DNA of 64,000 nucleotides from Pogonophryne albipinna (Eukaryota; Chordata; Actinopteri; Perciformes; Artedidraconidae): the NCBI GenBank assembly GCA_028583405.1, contig CM053250.1:40376347-40440346 (forward strand), written 5' to 3'. Under the pieces are notes generated by a model. The model was not told where the DNA came from, did not search any database, and saw nothing but the letters and a program-made list of their open reading frames with translations. The translations under genes were made by a program, and so were the position numbers. Positions 1 through 12,667 of the stretch are shown here, in pieces. The stretch's first letter is position 1, and every line of letters starts with the position of its first letter.

Positions 1-27
1 CCGCGGACCACACTTTGAGAAGCACTG
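1..27. mobile_element. hAT MITE terminus (partial)
   Basis: The first 27 bases match the right end of the complete hAT MITE at 46511-46861: ccgcggaccac, then ttgagaagcactg. Only this terminus lies in the window. The bases that follow (ctttagac) resemble the CTCTARAN targets used by other hAT elements here. Confidence 0.75.
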
Positions 28-1268
28 CTTTAGACGATTCTATGAAACGTTATGCTCCTCAGAATATCCGCCTAATTCGGACACTCAAACTTCATTTTTG
101 GATAATTTAAAATTCCCAAGTGTCTCAAATGAAGAAAAAATCTCTGATTTGACAACGGAGGAAATTATAGAAGCAATTGATGCCATGAATGCTGGCAAAG
201 CAGCTGGTCCTGATGGATTACCAATCGATATTCATAAGAAATTCAAGAGGAAACTTTTAACTCCAATTATAGAAATGCTTCAGGAATCCTATACAAACGG
301 GTCACTCCCTCCCTCATTGAGAGGTGCCATGATCATTTTAATTTTAAAACCAAACAAACCAGCCCATCAATGCCAATCTTTCCGTCCAATCTCACTTCTA
401 AATTCGGACATTAAAATTCTCTGCAAAGTATTAGCACGTAGATTGGAGTCTGTTCTCCCTGTCATTATAGTTATGGATCAAAACGGATTTGTTAAAGGGA
501 GACAAGGCTTTCATAACGTACGGACAGTGTTAAATATACTTCACGAGAGGAAAGCTGCGCCAGACACTGTTCTGCTATCAGTCGATGCCGAAAAGGCGTT
601 TGATAGAATGGCTTTTTCTATTTGCAACACTAGACCGTTTTGGATTTGGGACTGCTTTCTGTAATTGGGTAAAGTTATTGTACACTCAACCCACAGCTGA
701 AATTCTGACTAACAATGTTATTTCTCAACCATTTAATATTAACAGGGGGGTCAGACAGGGGTGCCCTTTGTCACCCCTCCTATTTGCACTCGCCATAGAA
801 CCCTTCGCCATAGCAGTCAGGACACACAAGAATATTTCAGGTGTCAGGTTGGGACAGCTAGAACATCGCATAGCTCTTTTCGCGGACAACGTCATTTTGT
901 TCCTCACAGATTTAGCTAATTCAATTCCAGCTTTACTAAATGTAATTAAGACATTTGGGATTATTTGCAGGTTATAAGGTGAATAATGCAAAATCCTCCA
1001 TAATGTTATTGAATGGAAAAGAAAGATGCAATCCTATGGACCATGTGTCCTCATTCAACTCAACAGACTCTTTTACCTACCTAGGTATACATATAGTGCC
1101 TGATGTGGGAAAAATTGTAAAAACCAATTATGATCCTGCTCTTGAATCAATTTATCACTGGAAAGATGGTCTAATATGCCAATTTCTTTAATAGGGCGAA
1201 TAAATATACTGAAAATGAATATCCTTCCAAAACTATTGTACCTGTTTCAAAACATACCTTTACCCTTG
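28..1268 (+). mobile_element. L1-type LINE ORF2, 5' portion (decayed)
   Basis: Overlapping reading fragments in shifted frames (98-664, 585-977, 955-1191) together encode a non-LTR reverse transcriptase. Visible motifs are AGPDG, FRPISLL, VDAEKAFDR and RGVRQGCPLSPLLF. The catalytic box reads FADN instead of the usual [FY]ADD. The frame changes near 600-660 and near 970 show it is dead. The endonuclease domain is absent, so this copy is 5'-truncated, the usual outcome of target-primed reverse transcription. The coding sequence stops at 1268, where the 25.8 kb element begins, and continues at 27082. Confidence 0.85.
1263..1268. repeat. Left target-site duplication (CCCTTG)
   Basis: CCCTTG adjoins the left terminal repeat and is repeated at 27082-27087. 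It lies in the L1 coding sequence. Confidence 0.75.
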
Positions 1269-1360
1269 TATGAGGGGCCGTACAGGCCGTAATTCATACT
1301 GGTCCTCTCACGCACATACATTCTCCTTATACATACATACATTTTCACTCTTACACACAT
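1269..1360 (+). repeat. Left terminal inverted repeat of the 25.8 kb element
   Basis: This 92-bp repeat starts TATGAGGGGCCGT, passes through TACTGGTCCTCTCACG and ends in ACATACATTTTCACTC-type sequence. It matches the reverse complement of 26990-27081 with only a few mismatches. Confidence 0.85.
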
Positions 1361-1835
1361 ACATTCTCCTTTCACATACATACATTTTCACTCTCACACA
1401 CGTATATATTTACACTCACACATTCATACATTTTGCTCTCATATTATCATATTTCAATGCACACATTCATATATTGTCACTCACACATTCATGCATTTTG
1501 TTCTCATATTCATATATTTTAATGCTCATATTTATACATTTTGCTCTCATGCACATTCATTCAATGTTTACATTTAATATTATAAATAATATATGCATGT
1601 ATGAAGACAATGTATGTATGCAAGAGAAGAATGTATGTATATATGAAGACAATATGTGTATGCAAGAGAAGAATGTATGTATGTGTGAGAGAAAGTATAG
1701 TGGAAACTGAAGGAGTATGGTTGAAACGGAAGGCAGGTCATTATCGCGCTGTGATTGGCTCAGAAGGTCGAGTGGGGCGGGCTCATGTTCAGAACTTCGG
1801 ATTCAAATCAACATGATGGAGGGAGATGAATCCGT

Positions 1836-2720
1836 GGCCCTTTCTCATTTCTCTAACTCCCCTCCTCGACTCCTATCCTCGAGACTTAGTCCCGCCCGCA
1901 GGAGATGCGAGCGGAGGAGCCGAGGAGAGGAGCCGAGGAGAGAGGAGGGGAAGCAGCAGGCGGTTAGAGAAATGAGAACTCCTCTCCTCTGAGCGGTCAT
2001 TTTAAAGAGACGTCCATTAATGATGACAGAGGCACAGCAGCCCTCTGTCTGATGGACAGATGTGTTCATGACCACCAGGCCTGTTCTACTGAGTGATATA
2101 TATTATACACACTGCTCTGCTTTCTGCACGGACCTCACAGCTGTTCTCTCTGGAAACATCGCGTCGCGATGAAAGCAGTTAATAAAATAATATCCAGGGG
2201 ATGCATGCAGAGCTGTCATTGGCTGAGATAAGTCCGGCCGTGCGTCACGTCTCTTTGAAACATCTCTGTTCCCGGAAATGCATCCCACGAAGGAGCCGTG
2301 GAGGACCGTGGAGGACCCATCAGTGTATCCTCGGTTAGAGCTCCTCCAGAGAGCCTCCTCGACGCTCGGTCCTCGAAGTGCATTTGGAGAAATGAGATGT
2401 CCTTCAACATGGCGCGCTAAAATTCATTTCCGGGTCACTACCGGAGGACCGAGGAGTCGAGGAGGGGGATTTGATGAAATGAGAAAGGGCCCTGGAAATG
2501 AATTTTAGCGCGCCATGTTGAAGGACATCTAATTTCTCTAAATGCACTTCGAGGACCGAGCATCGAGGAGGCTCTCTGGAGGAGCTCTAACCGAGGATAA
2601 ACTGATGGGTCCTCAACGGCTCCTTTGTGGATGCATTTCCGGGAACAGAGATGTTTCAAAGAGACGTGACGCACGGCCAGACTTATCTCAGCCAATGACA
2701 GCTCTACATGCATCCCCTGG
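1836..2720. repeat. GC-rich palindromic TIR repeat, left half
   Basis: Begins GGCCCTTTCTCATTTCTC, rich in CCTCGACTCC. Its outer part is inverted at 7530-7782 and its inner part at 6643-7050. An internal fold-back is centred near 2490, where 2281-2490 mirrors 2494-2700. Both ends have the gggccctttctcattt signature. It looks non-coding and non-autonomous. Confidence 0.6.
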
Positions 2721-3533
2721 GCCCAGGAGTTCAAAACTTTGAATCCCTATCTGATCAAATCAGATTTTGAAATCCCATGTTTTGTGATCCAGGATCAGAC
2801 AAGTCGGCCAAATTTTGTCCCTGGAGTTCAAAGCAATTCAGGATAGGATCAGTCTGATCCAGATTACGATTTTTCAAGATGACTAGATCCTGAATATCAG
2901 TGCTGTAATCCTACCGATCGCCATCTAGTGGATATGAAAAGTAATACAAGGAAGACAAGAGACCACATTGCAGAGACATCTATTGTCCGCAATTACTTTT
3001 GAAAGGTGATGACAGATGATGGACTTTTTTTTTGTTGAAGATATTTTTTATTTAATCTAAATTACATTTGTGATTGACAATCTTTTATGAGCATACACAT
3101 TTATGTCATCAACATTTGGTTGAAAACAAAATAGGCCACCACAAACGTGGGCAAAAATGGAAAAAATAAAATGTATTTCCCATGAAGGCTAAACATGGTG
3201 TATTATTTCAGTTCACAAACTTTGCCATTTTATTTAAATTGAAACATATTTTTAAATAAATGGTACAGTACATGTTGCTCTGGTAATCCACTGGAGATCC
3301 ACCCCTCTGGTGGGATCAGGATAATCCATTTTTTTGTGATCAAACTGATCCCAATCCTGTGTTGTCGGTTTGAACTACCCGTTTTGAAGATTTGATCCAG
3401 ATTAAAGCTTGGATTGGATTTCCTGATCTGATCGGATATCAAAGTGATCCTAATCCTGTTTTTTGGTTTTGAACTCCCCAAAATCCAAATCTGATCTGAT
3501 CAGATAGGGATTAAAAATGTTGAACTCCTGGGC
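2721..3533. mobile_element. 813-bp TIR MITE with CCTGG duplication
   Basis: Termini GCCCAGGAGTTCAA and TTGAACTCCTGGGC are inverted, followed inward by repeated TCTGATC motifs. CCTGG occurs at 2716-2720 and 3534-3538. Its insertion splits a sequence that is continuous at 6940-6970 (catcccctggatatta). No coding capacity is seen. Confidence 0.75.
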
Positions 3534-3635
3534 CCTGGATATTATCTTATTAACTGCTTTCATCGCAACGCGATGTTTCCAGAGAGAACAGCTGTGAGGT
3601 CCGTGCAGAAAGCAGAGCAGTGTGTATAATATATA

Positions 3636-4012
3636 TCACTCAGTATAACAGGCCTACTCTCTTTATTTGCTGTAGTTTAGTAGATATCTACAAAACAAAG
3701 AGTCGATATTTTTCTAAGACCATTTAGTGCTTCACATAATAAAATACACAACGGCTGTAGCCTGATTATGCTTTAGGAGCAGTAGGTGTGTGTGGTACAG
3801 TGTGTGTGTGTGTGTGTGTGTTGCACAGTGTGTAGGTGTGTGTGTTGTACAGTGTGTAGGTGTGTGTGTTGTACAGTGTATAGGTGTGTGTGTGGTACAG
3901 TGTGTAGGTGTGTGTGGTACAGTGTGTATGTGTGTGTGGTACAGTGTGTGCGTAGATGCAGCGGACAGACAGGTCTCAGTTGGTTTGGTGTCCTCTGCTT
4001 ACTTTTAATACT
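3636..4012. repeat. Direct-repeat block with GT-rich minisatellite
   Basis: 3636-3780 is directly repeated at 7051-7180, and 3951-4012 at 7216-7277. Between them, 3787-3950 is a tandem array of about 20 bp units of the type gtgtgtggtacagtgtgtag. The open frames over the array are periodic and not considered genes. Confidence 0.6.
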
Positions 4013-4013
4013 T

Positions 4014-6486
4014 GGGAGCCGCGAAACTCGCGGAAGTGATTTCAAAACAAAAAGCACTGGTTTGCTTGGAACGGTGATATTATAAACAAGGGGGAAACTA
4101 GGGCAATTTAGCGATCACAACGAAAACGGCCAAGACACACATTGAGCCCAGAAAATAGATGTTATTAAGGGCTGTAAATATAATAAGCCTGTGTCTAAAA
4201 TGGACAACATTGTTAGGAGATTTAAACTATACAGCGGTTCTACACTGCGGTCACTCAGCCGCCTCTCGAGTTTTTTTTCTTCAAATCAGCAGCTCTTTCC
4301 CTGCTATATTTGATGATCGATACAAATATTTGTTACCCCAAGTTCTTAATAAAAGTGACACTGTTGGACTCGGTACTAGTTTGACTGCTACCAAAAATAA
4401 AATGAATTACTTTTACTGTGTACTTTATGAGTAGCCTAATCCTCTGTCAAAGTCCCCTCCATAGTAGCCTACATAATGCATGTTTTCTGCTATCTTTGAT
4501 GAATGATAAAAAGACAATTTTACCATTAGTTCTTAAGGCGAGACACCCCAGGTGAATAGGGTAACTTTTTTAACTTAAAGGTATCAGCTAGAAATTTCTC
4601 CAGTTAATTACTTACAATAAGGCAATTCTTTTTTGTATTACAGGTTTTCTGAAATAGCATGTTTAAATATGCAAATTATCTATTATCTCATGAAATATGC
4701 ACATATTTTAACACATTTCAGGAATCGAAATCTGAACTTTGGATAAAGCCAGGTTCAAAATTCTTGTTTCATTTTGTAGTCATATTAGTATCTAAGGCTT
4801 TTACAGAAGGGATATTGGATATCTCTTTTTATCACTCCATAAATCAGAAAATACTGTCAACAGCCCTAAAATATCAATTTTCGCCATGTTTTTAGGTATA
4901 AAATGTTGTATAATTCAGGCTATGAATGATATATGAACAAACCCTTCTGTAAAAGCCTTCATAATATTGATAGGAATATAACTGGAAGGTTTGGTGTATC
5001 TACGTGCTACTGAAGTTGAAATTTCTTAACTCAGAGTAGGAGAAAAAACTCATTTTGAGAAAACGACCTTTAAAGATTGCAGTGAGGCGCTAGCTAAACC
5101 CTCCTGTTCTTTGGATGATAGCTTGCGCCTTGACGCACTCCGTGAAGGTATTTCATGTTCGGGACATTTGTTTTTTGTATAACCTTGCTTCGTGCAAGTG
5201 ACAATTGTTGTTTTCTTCTCTGTGAACGTTTTTTTCGCCGTTCTTTTGCTATTTTGATATTTCAATTTCTAGCGGAAAGCTAACCAGGAAGTGTTTTAGC
5301 ACACCACGTGACGCATCTGAACGAATCATGTTGTCAGAAATTGACACCAGCCAATGAGATTTCGTTTCTTGGTTTAAGACCCCTTTGTGCTTTCACGATT
5401 GGTTGCTGATACAAAGGAAATGACCATATTTGGATCCGATGAGATTGTGCAGGAGAGAAGGAGCTTTCCAGCGATATCTCTGATGACATGGTGCACACAG
5501 CGGTCGCGGTACTTTATGTTACGTTAGAATGCTAACTTTTGGTGAATTTAGGAGAAATCTACAGACACAAATAGACAAACTATAGTAAAATAAACACTTA
5601 AATGTGTATTTTGTACGTTTTCCTTTCAAAAGCCTGAAAGAAAACATGTTATAGAATCAAAATAGCACAAAATCTCAAAATTGACCAGTACTTGAAAAAC
5701 GGTGTTTTTGCCTGCCGTGTCTCGCCTTAATGATATTGACTGCGGTCAACTCAGCCGTCTCTCACATTTGTTTGGTCAAATGAGCAGCTCTTCATTTTGA
5801 GTGCGCGATTAATAGCGTCTTTACGGTAATCGCAGAGAAGCGGCGCTGACGGTAGTACAAGAGCTTATGCTATATTTGATGAGGGATCAAATGATTTTTA
5901 GCCATAAGTTCTTAATAAAATTGGTACCGTTGGACTCAGTACTTGTTAAACTACCACAAATAAAATGAAGTACTTTTACTGTGTACTATTTGAGTAATAC
6001 TCTGTCAAACTCCCCTCCAGAGTACAATAATGCATGTTTTCTGCCCTCTTTGATGAAAGATAAAATGATTTTTTGTACTCATGGGTGGAGTTTGACAAAG
6101 GATTACTCAAAAAAGTACACAGTAAATAGGCTACTTGATTGTACTTGTGGTAGTAGTCCAGGTAGCCTAGTACCGAGTCCAACAGTGTCACTTTTTATTG
6201 AGTACTTGTGGTAACACATATTTGTATCGATCATCAAATATAGCAGGGGTAAAAAAGAGCTACTGATTTGAAGAAAAAAAAACTCGAGACGGCTCAGGTG
6301 ACCGCAGTGCAGAACCGCTGTATAACATTCATTCAAATAACATTCATTTTCTGGGCTCAATGTGTGTCTTGGCCGTTTTCGTTGTGATAGCTAAATTCCC
6401 CTAGTTTCCCCTTGTTTATAATATCACCGTTCCAAGCAAACGAGTGCTTTTTGTTTTGAAATCACTTCCGCGAGTTTCGCGGCTCC
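4014..6486. mobile_element. 2.5 kb inverted-repeat element (non-autonomous)
   Basis: The ends are inverted copies: GGAGCCGCGAAACTCGCGG at the left and its complement at the right, with similarity extending about 300 bp into each side. Internal short repeats (agttcttaataaaa followed by ttggactc) occur several times. A TTAA-flanked MITE sits inside. No transposase frame is visible. Confidence 0.6.
4537..5726. mobile_element. piggyBac-type MITE (TTAA-flanked)
   Basis: The termini GGCGAGACAC and GTGTCTCGCC are inverted and directly flanked by TTAA at 4533-4536 and 5727-5730. TTAA duplications with short inverted repeats are the hallmark of piggyBac elements. The 1.19 kb interior has no transposase and is non-coding. 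Confidence 0.75.
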
Positions 6487-6642
6487 CCCCCCCCCTCGCT
6501 CCTCGCTCCTCGCTCCTCGCTCCTCGCTCCAATGACCATTAGACCATTCAGTAAGGTAAAAAGCAAAAGGGCAAAAACGCCTCTCAGACGTTCTTCCGTT
6601 TACTTGTTTAATAAAGAAAAACAAATGGTCCGTAGATACACG

Positions 6643-7427
6643 GGCCCTTTCTCATTTCATCAAATCCCCCTCCTCGACTCCTCGACTCCTCGGTCCTCCG
6701 GTAGTGACCCGGAAATGAATTTCAGCGCGCCATGTTGAAGGACATCTCATTTCTCTAAATGCACTTCGAGGACCGAGCATCGAGCATCGAGGAGGCTCTC
6801 TGGAGGAGCTATAACCGAGGATACACTGATGGGTCCTCCACGGTCCTCCACAGCTCCTCCGTGGATGCATTTCCGGCAACAGAGATGTTTCAAAGAGACG
6901 TGACGCACGGCCGGACTTATCTCAGCCAATGACAGCTCTGCATGCATCCCCTGGATATTATTTTATTAACTGCTTTCATCGCGACGCGATGTTTCCCAGA
7001 GAGAACAGCTGTGAGGTCCGTGCAGAAAGCAGAGCAGTGTGTATAATATATCACTCAGTATAACAGGCCTACTCTCTTTATTTGCTGTAGTTTAGTAGAT
7101 ATCTACAAACAAAGAGTCGATATTTTTCTAAAACCATTTAGTGCTTCACATAATAAAATACACAACGGTTGTTAGGCTGTTCGCTGTATGTGCGTGTGTG
7201 TGGTCCAGTGTGTGCGTAGATGCAGCGGACAGACAGGTCTCAGTTGGTTTGGTGTCCTCTGCTTACTTTTAATACTTGTAAATAAAACTTTTGGCCAGTA
7301 ATTTATTTTCCTCATTGTAGCGACCAGAGAGGGGGGGGGGATATATCCAGTCTCTGATAGTGTTACGTTATTATGAGAGTGCTCTGTTTGATTCTGAAAT
7401 TGTATATATATGTATATAAATATATAC

Positions 7428-7463
<36 letters not shown>

Positions 7464-7782
7464 CCGCATCTGTAGCCTGTTATTGTCTCATTATACCGCA
7501 CTGTGAATGAATCAAAGTAAATATATAAGTCGTCATGAACACATCTGTCCATCAGACAGAGGGCTGCTGTGCCTCCTGTCATCATTAATGGACGTCTCTT
7601 TAAAATGACCGCTCAGAGGAGAGGAGTTCTCATTTCTCTAACCGCCTGCTGCTTCCCCTCCTCTCTCCTCGGTTCCCCTCCTCGGCTCCTCGGCTCGCAT
7701 CTCCTGTGGGCGGGACTAAGTCTCGAGGATAGGAGTCGAGGAGGGGAGTCGAGGAGGGGAGTTAGAGAAATGAGAAAGGGCC
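6643..7782. repeat. GC-rich palindromic TIR repeat, right half
   Basis: Starts gggccctttctcatttcatc and ends gaaatgagaaagggcc, the mirror of 1836-2490. It also contains the second copy of the 3636-3780 direct repeat, a short TA/TG microsatellite (7408-7463) and a poly-G run. Confidence 0.6.
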
Positions 7783-8237
7783 ACGGATTCATCTCCCTCC
7801 ATCATGTTGATTTGAATCCGAAGTTCTGAACATGAGCCCGCCCCACTCGACCTTCTGAGCCAATCACAGCGCGATAATGACCTGCCTTCCGTTTCAACCA
7901 TACTCCTTCCGTTTCCACTATACTTTCTCTCACACATACATATATTGTCTTCATACATACATTCTTCTCTTGCATACATACATTGTCTTCATACGTGCAT
8001 ATATTATTTATTATATTAAATGTAAACATTGAATGAATGTGCACGAGAGCAAAATGTATAAATATGAGCATTAAAATATATGAATATGAGAACAAAATGC
8101 ATAAATGTGTGAGTGACAATATATGAATGTGTGCATTGAAATATGATAATATGAGAGCAAAATGTATGAATGTGTGAGTGTAAATATATACGTGTGTGAG
8201 AGTGAAAATATATCTATGTAAAAGGAGAATATATGTG

Positions 8238-8411
8238 AGTAGTAGTACAAATGCCCCTTTCGTCTCATTAGTATGCATAAAAAAGTGACAAGTGACACGC
8301 CCCCAATTATGCAAATGAGCTAAGTCCCGCCTCCATTGTTCGAAACCCTTTGATGTGATTGGGTACAATCATGTTAATGAGCTAAGTCCCGCCTCCCATT
8401 GTTCGAGATCT
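8238..8411. promoter_or_regulatory. Distal block with two AAGTCCCGCCTCC motifs
   Basis: Two direct copies of an approximately 60-bp segment each contain aatgagctaagtcccgcctcc followed by cattgttcga; the first also contains the octamer ATGCAAAT. The AAGTCCC core is the one seen upstream of the element's genes. A mirrored copy lies at 26,816-26,989. A regulatory role is inferred only from the shared motif. Confidence 0.35.
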
Positions 8412-8820
8412 TTTGATGTGAGATAACAGGTAGGTGTGAAAAGCCCCCCAGGGTAGTGCCTTTGTTGTCTATTTCTTTGATGTGTTGATTAAGGTAGTCT
8501 CTTTGAAGTTATGTTGTCTGGCCCTGTCCCCCCTTGTAGTCTAATTCTTTGATGTGAGATAATAGGTAGGTGTGAAAAGCCCCCCAGGGTAGTGCCTTTG
8601 TTGTCTATTTCTTTGATGTGTTGATTAAGGTAGTCTCTTTGAAGTTATGTTGTCTGGCCCATGTCCCCCCTTGTAGTCTATTTCTTTGATGTGAGATAAT
8701 AGGTAGGTGTGAAAAGCCCCCTAGGGTAGTGCCTTTGTTGTCTATTTCTTTGATGTGTTGATTAATGCAGTCTCTTTGAAGTTACGCAGTCTGGTCCCCC
8801 TCAGGGTTGTATAATCTAAT
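8412..8820. repeat. Tandem repeat, three units of about 137 bp
   Basis: Units start with gatgtgagataayaggtagg near 8415, 8551 and 8688. Each contains tctttgatgtgttgatta. The same array is mirrored at about 26,430-26,815. No coding frame is seen. Confidence 0.8.
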
Positions 8821-8999
8821 TAGCCTGTGATGTTATGCCCTTTGAGGTGGTGTGTTATAAGCCTTTTGATGTTAATCTAGGTGTGTCTTTTGAAGTTATG
8901 TGTGAGACTGTCTAACCCCCTCCCCGCCCAGGCCTCTCCCCCCTTTTCTCCACCCCCTTCCTTTTGGGCCTCAGAGGCTATCAGATAGGGGGAATTAGA

Positions 9000-9180
9000 T
9001 GAAAATAGGAATATTCTCAAATTAAAAAGACAGTAATTTCCACTTACCAAGTCACCTTGTAAAAAAGAAAAATGGCCAAGAGACGCCTGTGACAACTTAC
9101 CGCCATCCGTCCGTAGCGCCATTCAAGAAACGAATGCCTCAGCGGGGCGGGAGTCAGACGCCTACAGCCAGAGATCTTTG
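9000..9180 (+). pseudogene. Decayed 5' fragment of the 268-aa gene
   Basis: An ATG at 9072 and the next 100 or so bases match the start of the 268-aa gene at 12668, including part of its leader. A 27-bp segment between two copies of gagacgcct is deleted, an in-frame stop follows, and similarity fades by about 9180. The stretch from 9181 to the microsatellite shows nothing recognisable. The mirrored copy is at 26,050-26,200. Confidence 0.7.
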
Positions 9181-9345
9181 CATAAACTTATCTCGTGCCC
9201 TCTTTCTGGTCATGTGGAGCGCGTTCATGTGTGCTGGAGGAGGGGCTATGTGAGGAAGCGGCAGATTTTCGGTTGTGTATTTTCTAATTCTCGCTCACTC
9301 GAGATGGTTTCTCCAAAATGACCTACCCCCTACCTTAAGAACAAT

Positions 9346-10012
<667 letters not shown>

Positions 10013-10163
10013 ATCCCCCTTTTGGTCTCTCTATAAAGAGACCAACTTACACAAGGCACTTGAAACATAACTACTGTCATTCCTTTCCACTGTGTCTGTC
10101 CCCCAATATTGTATAAATCTATCAGAAACTGAGACCCAAAGTACTTGAAATCTTTGGGAACAG

Positions 10164-11163
10164 NNNNNNNNNNNNNNNNNNNNNNNNNNNNNNNNNNNNN
10201 NNNNNNNNNNNNNNNNNNNNNNNNNNNNNNNNNNNNNNNNNNNNNNNNNNNNNNNNNNNNNNNNNNNNNNNNNNNNNNNNNNNNNNNNNNNNNNNNNNNN
10301 NNNNNNNNNNNNNNNNNNNNNNNNNNNNNNNNNNNNNNNNNNNNNNNNNNNNNNNNNNNNNNNNNNNNNNNNNNNNNNNNNNNNNNNNNNNNNNNNNNNN
10401 NNNNNNNNNNNNNNNNNNNNNNNNNNNNNNNNNNNNNNNNNNNNNNNNNNNNNNNNNNNNNNNNNNNNNNNNNNNNNNNNNNNNNNNNNNNNNNNNNNNN
10501 NNNNNNNNNNNNNNNNNNNNNNNNNNNNNNNNNNNNNNNNNNNNNNNNNNNNNNNNNNNNNNNNNNNNNNNNNNNNNNNNNNNNNNNNNNNNNNNNNNNN
10601 NNNNNNNNNNNNNNNNNNNNNNNNNNNNNNNNNNNNNNNNNNNNNNNNNNNNNNNNNNNNNNNNNNNNNNNNNNNNNNNNNNNNNNNNNNNNNNNNNNNN
10701 NNNNNNNNNNNNNNNNNNNNNNNNNNNNNNNNNNNNNNNNNNNNNNNNNNNNNNNNNNNNNNNNNNNNNNNNNNNNNNNNNNNNNNNNNNNNNNNNNNNN
10801 NNNNNNNNNNNNNNNNNNNNNNNNNNNNNNNNNNNNNNNNNNNNNNNNNNNNNNNNNNNNNNNNNNNNNNNNNNNNNNNNNNNNNNNNNNNNNNNNNNNN
10901 NNNNNNNNNNNNNNNNNNNNNNNNNNNNNNNNNNNNNNNNNNNNNNNNNNNNNNNNNNNNNNNNNNNNNNNNNNNNNNNNNNNNNNNNNNNNNNNNNNNN
11001 NNNNNNNNNNNNNNNNNNNNNNNNNNNNNNNNNNNNNNNNNNNNNNNNNNNNNNNNNNNNNNNNNNNNNNNNNNNNNNNNNNNNNNNNNNNNNNNNNNNN
11101 NNNNNNNNNNNNNNNNNNNNNNNNNNNNNNNNNNNNNNNNNNNNNNNNNNNNNNNNNNNNNNN
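10164..11163. other. Assembly gap (1000 N)
   Basis: Exactly 1000 undetermined bases inside the LTR retrotransposon. The round number suggests a placeholder, so the true interior length is unknown. Long open frames across it are artefacts of the Ns. Confidence 1.
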
Positions 11164-11571
11164 GAAACCTCGCAACCCACAAACTGCACCGTCTCCACGC
11201 CACTCAGGAATAAACTACCTGTAGATCCACGCCAAACTGCTCTATTTACGTTACGCAGGACTTTCCGTCTACCTGGCGATCAACGTTTACGTGTCGTATA
11301 TAACTTTCCTAACATAGTAAAATATGCATTGTATATTCCATTTAAACTTTAAAAACACTGTGAAACGTCTACAGACAATCCTAACGTTTTAGTGTATCCA
11401 ATTACAGACAGTTGATTTTCAAAACAGTCGTCTGCAAACCTTATTTGTAGAGAGATGTGCAGGGCCCTGCTGATTGTCTGAGATGTTTGAAAGCGTTTGT
11501 TCCCGACCCATTCCGGTCGTCTGGACTCTTCCTCAGCTTTGTTCGAATCAGGCACGTCGGGTGTCACCAAT

Positions 11572-12260
<689 letters not shown>

Positions 12261-12496
12261 TGGAGTTGGCCTTTGTGTGGGGGTTAGAGATAAGCCTGGT
12301 ATGTTAATCTGTATGTTGATTAAGACACTCTCTGTGAGGTGAGAAGCGAGGGGTTGGAGTTAGTCTTTAAAAAGAAATACGCTGAAAACTAAATAAAACA
12401 GCCACAATTTAAAAAAACATGATCTTTGTCTTTTTTATAATTACTATACACCACTATAAGAATTTCCTGTATGCAACAAAAAAAAGGTTTGAATGG

Positions 12497-12573
12497 TGAA
12501 AAAGACTAACTTTTACAGTGCCTCCCACTCAACATAACAAGTCCCGCCCTCCTCACCAGATCATTTAAAAGTA
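12497..12573 (+). promoter_or_regulatory. Promoter block of the 268-aa gene, fused to a remnant of an earlier gene copy
   Basis: Contains cctcccactcaacataacaa (12521), gtcccgccct and the TATA-like TTTAAAA at 12564-12570, about 98 bp before the ATG. Bases 12497-12520 resemble the end of the 268-aa coding sequence (gtgaaaaagac, then actttt.cag), so this is the tail of a lost tandem copy. The stretch 12258-12496 contains a related AAATACGCT motif and no gene. Confidence 0.6.
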
Positions 12574-12667
12574 AGGGGGTGGAAATAGATGAAAAAAGAA
12601 ATACGCTCAAACTAAATAACAAGCCAGTCATTTACGCTCACCAAGTCACCTTTTCAAAAAAAAAGAA

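Larger units (their letters stand above)
1361..8237. repeat. Left-end fold-back region with nested MITEs, absent from the right end
   Basis: On the right, unique sequence starts directly inside the terminal repeat (26989). On the left, the equivalent sequence starts only at 8238. The intervening 6.9 kb is itself an inverted repeat: 1361-2090 corresponds to the reverse complement of about 7530-8237. The outer arms hold ACATACATTTTCACTC-type repeats and a GC-rich stretch. The centre is filled with TIR elements listed separately. No convincing gene is seen; open frames here are periodic or repetitive. Confidence 0.75.

Noticed and set aside
1270..1710. 146-aa frame and relatives at 7802-8368
   Set aside because: Translation of ACATACATTTTCACTC-type repeats, with no coding signature.
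3786..4085. Cys/Val-rich frames over the GT repeat
   Set aside because: Periodic translation of a minisatellite.
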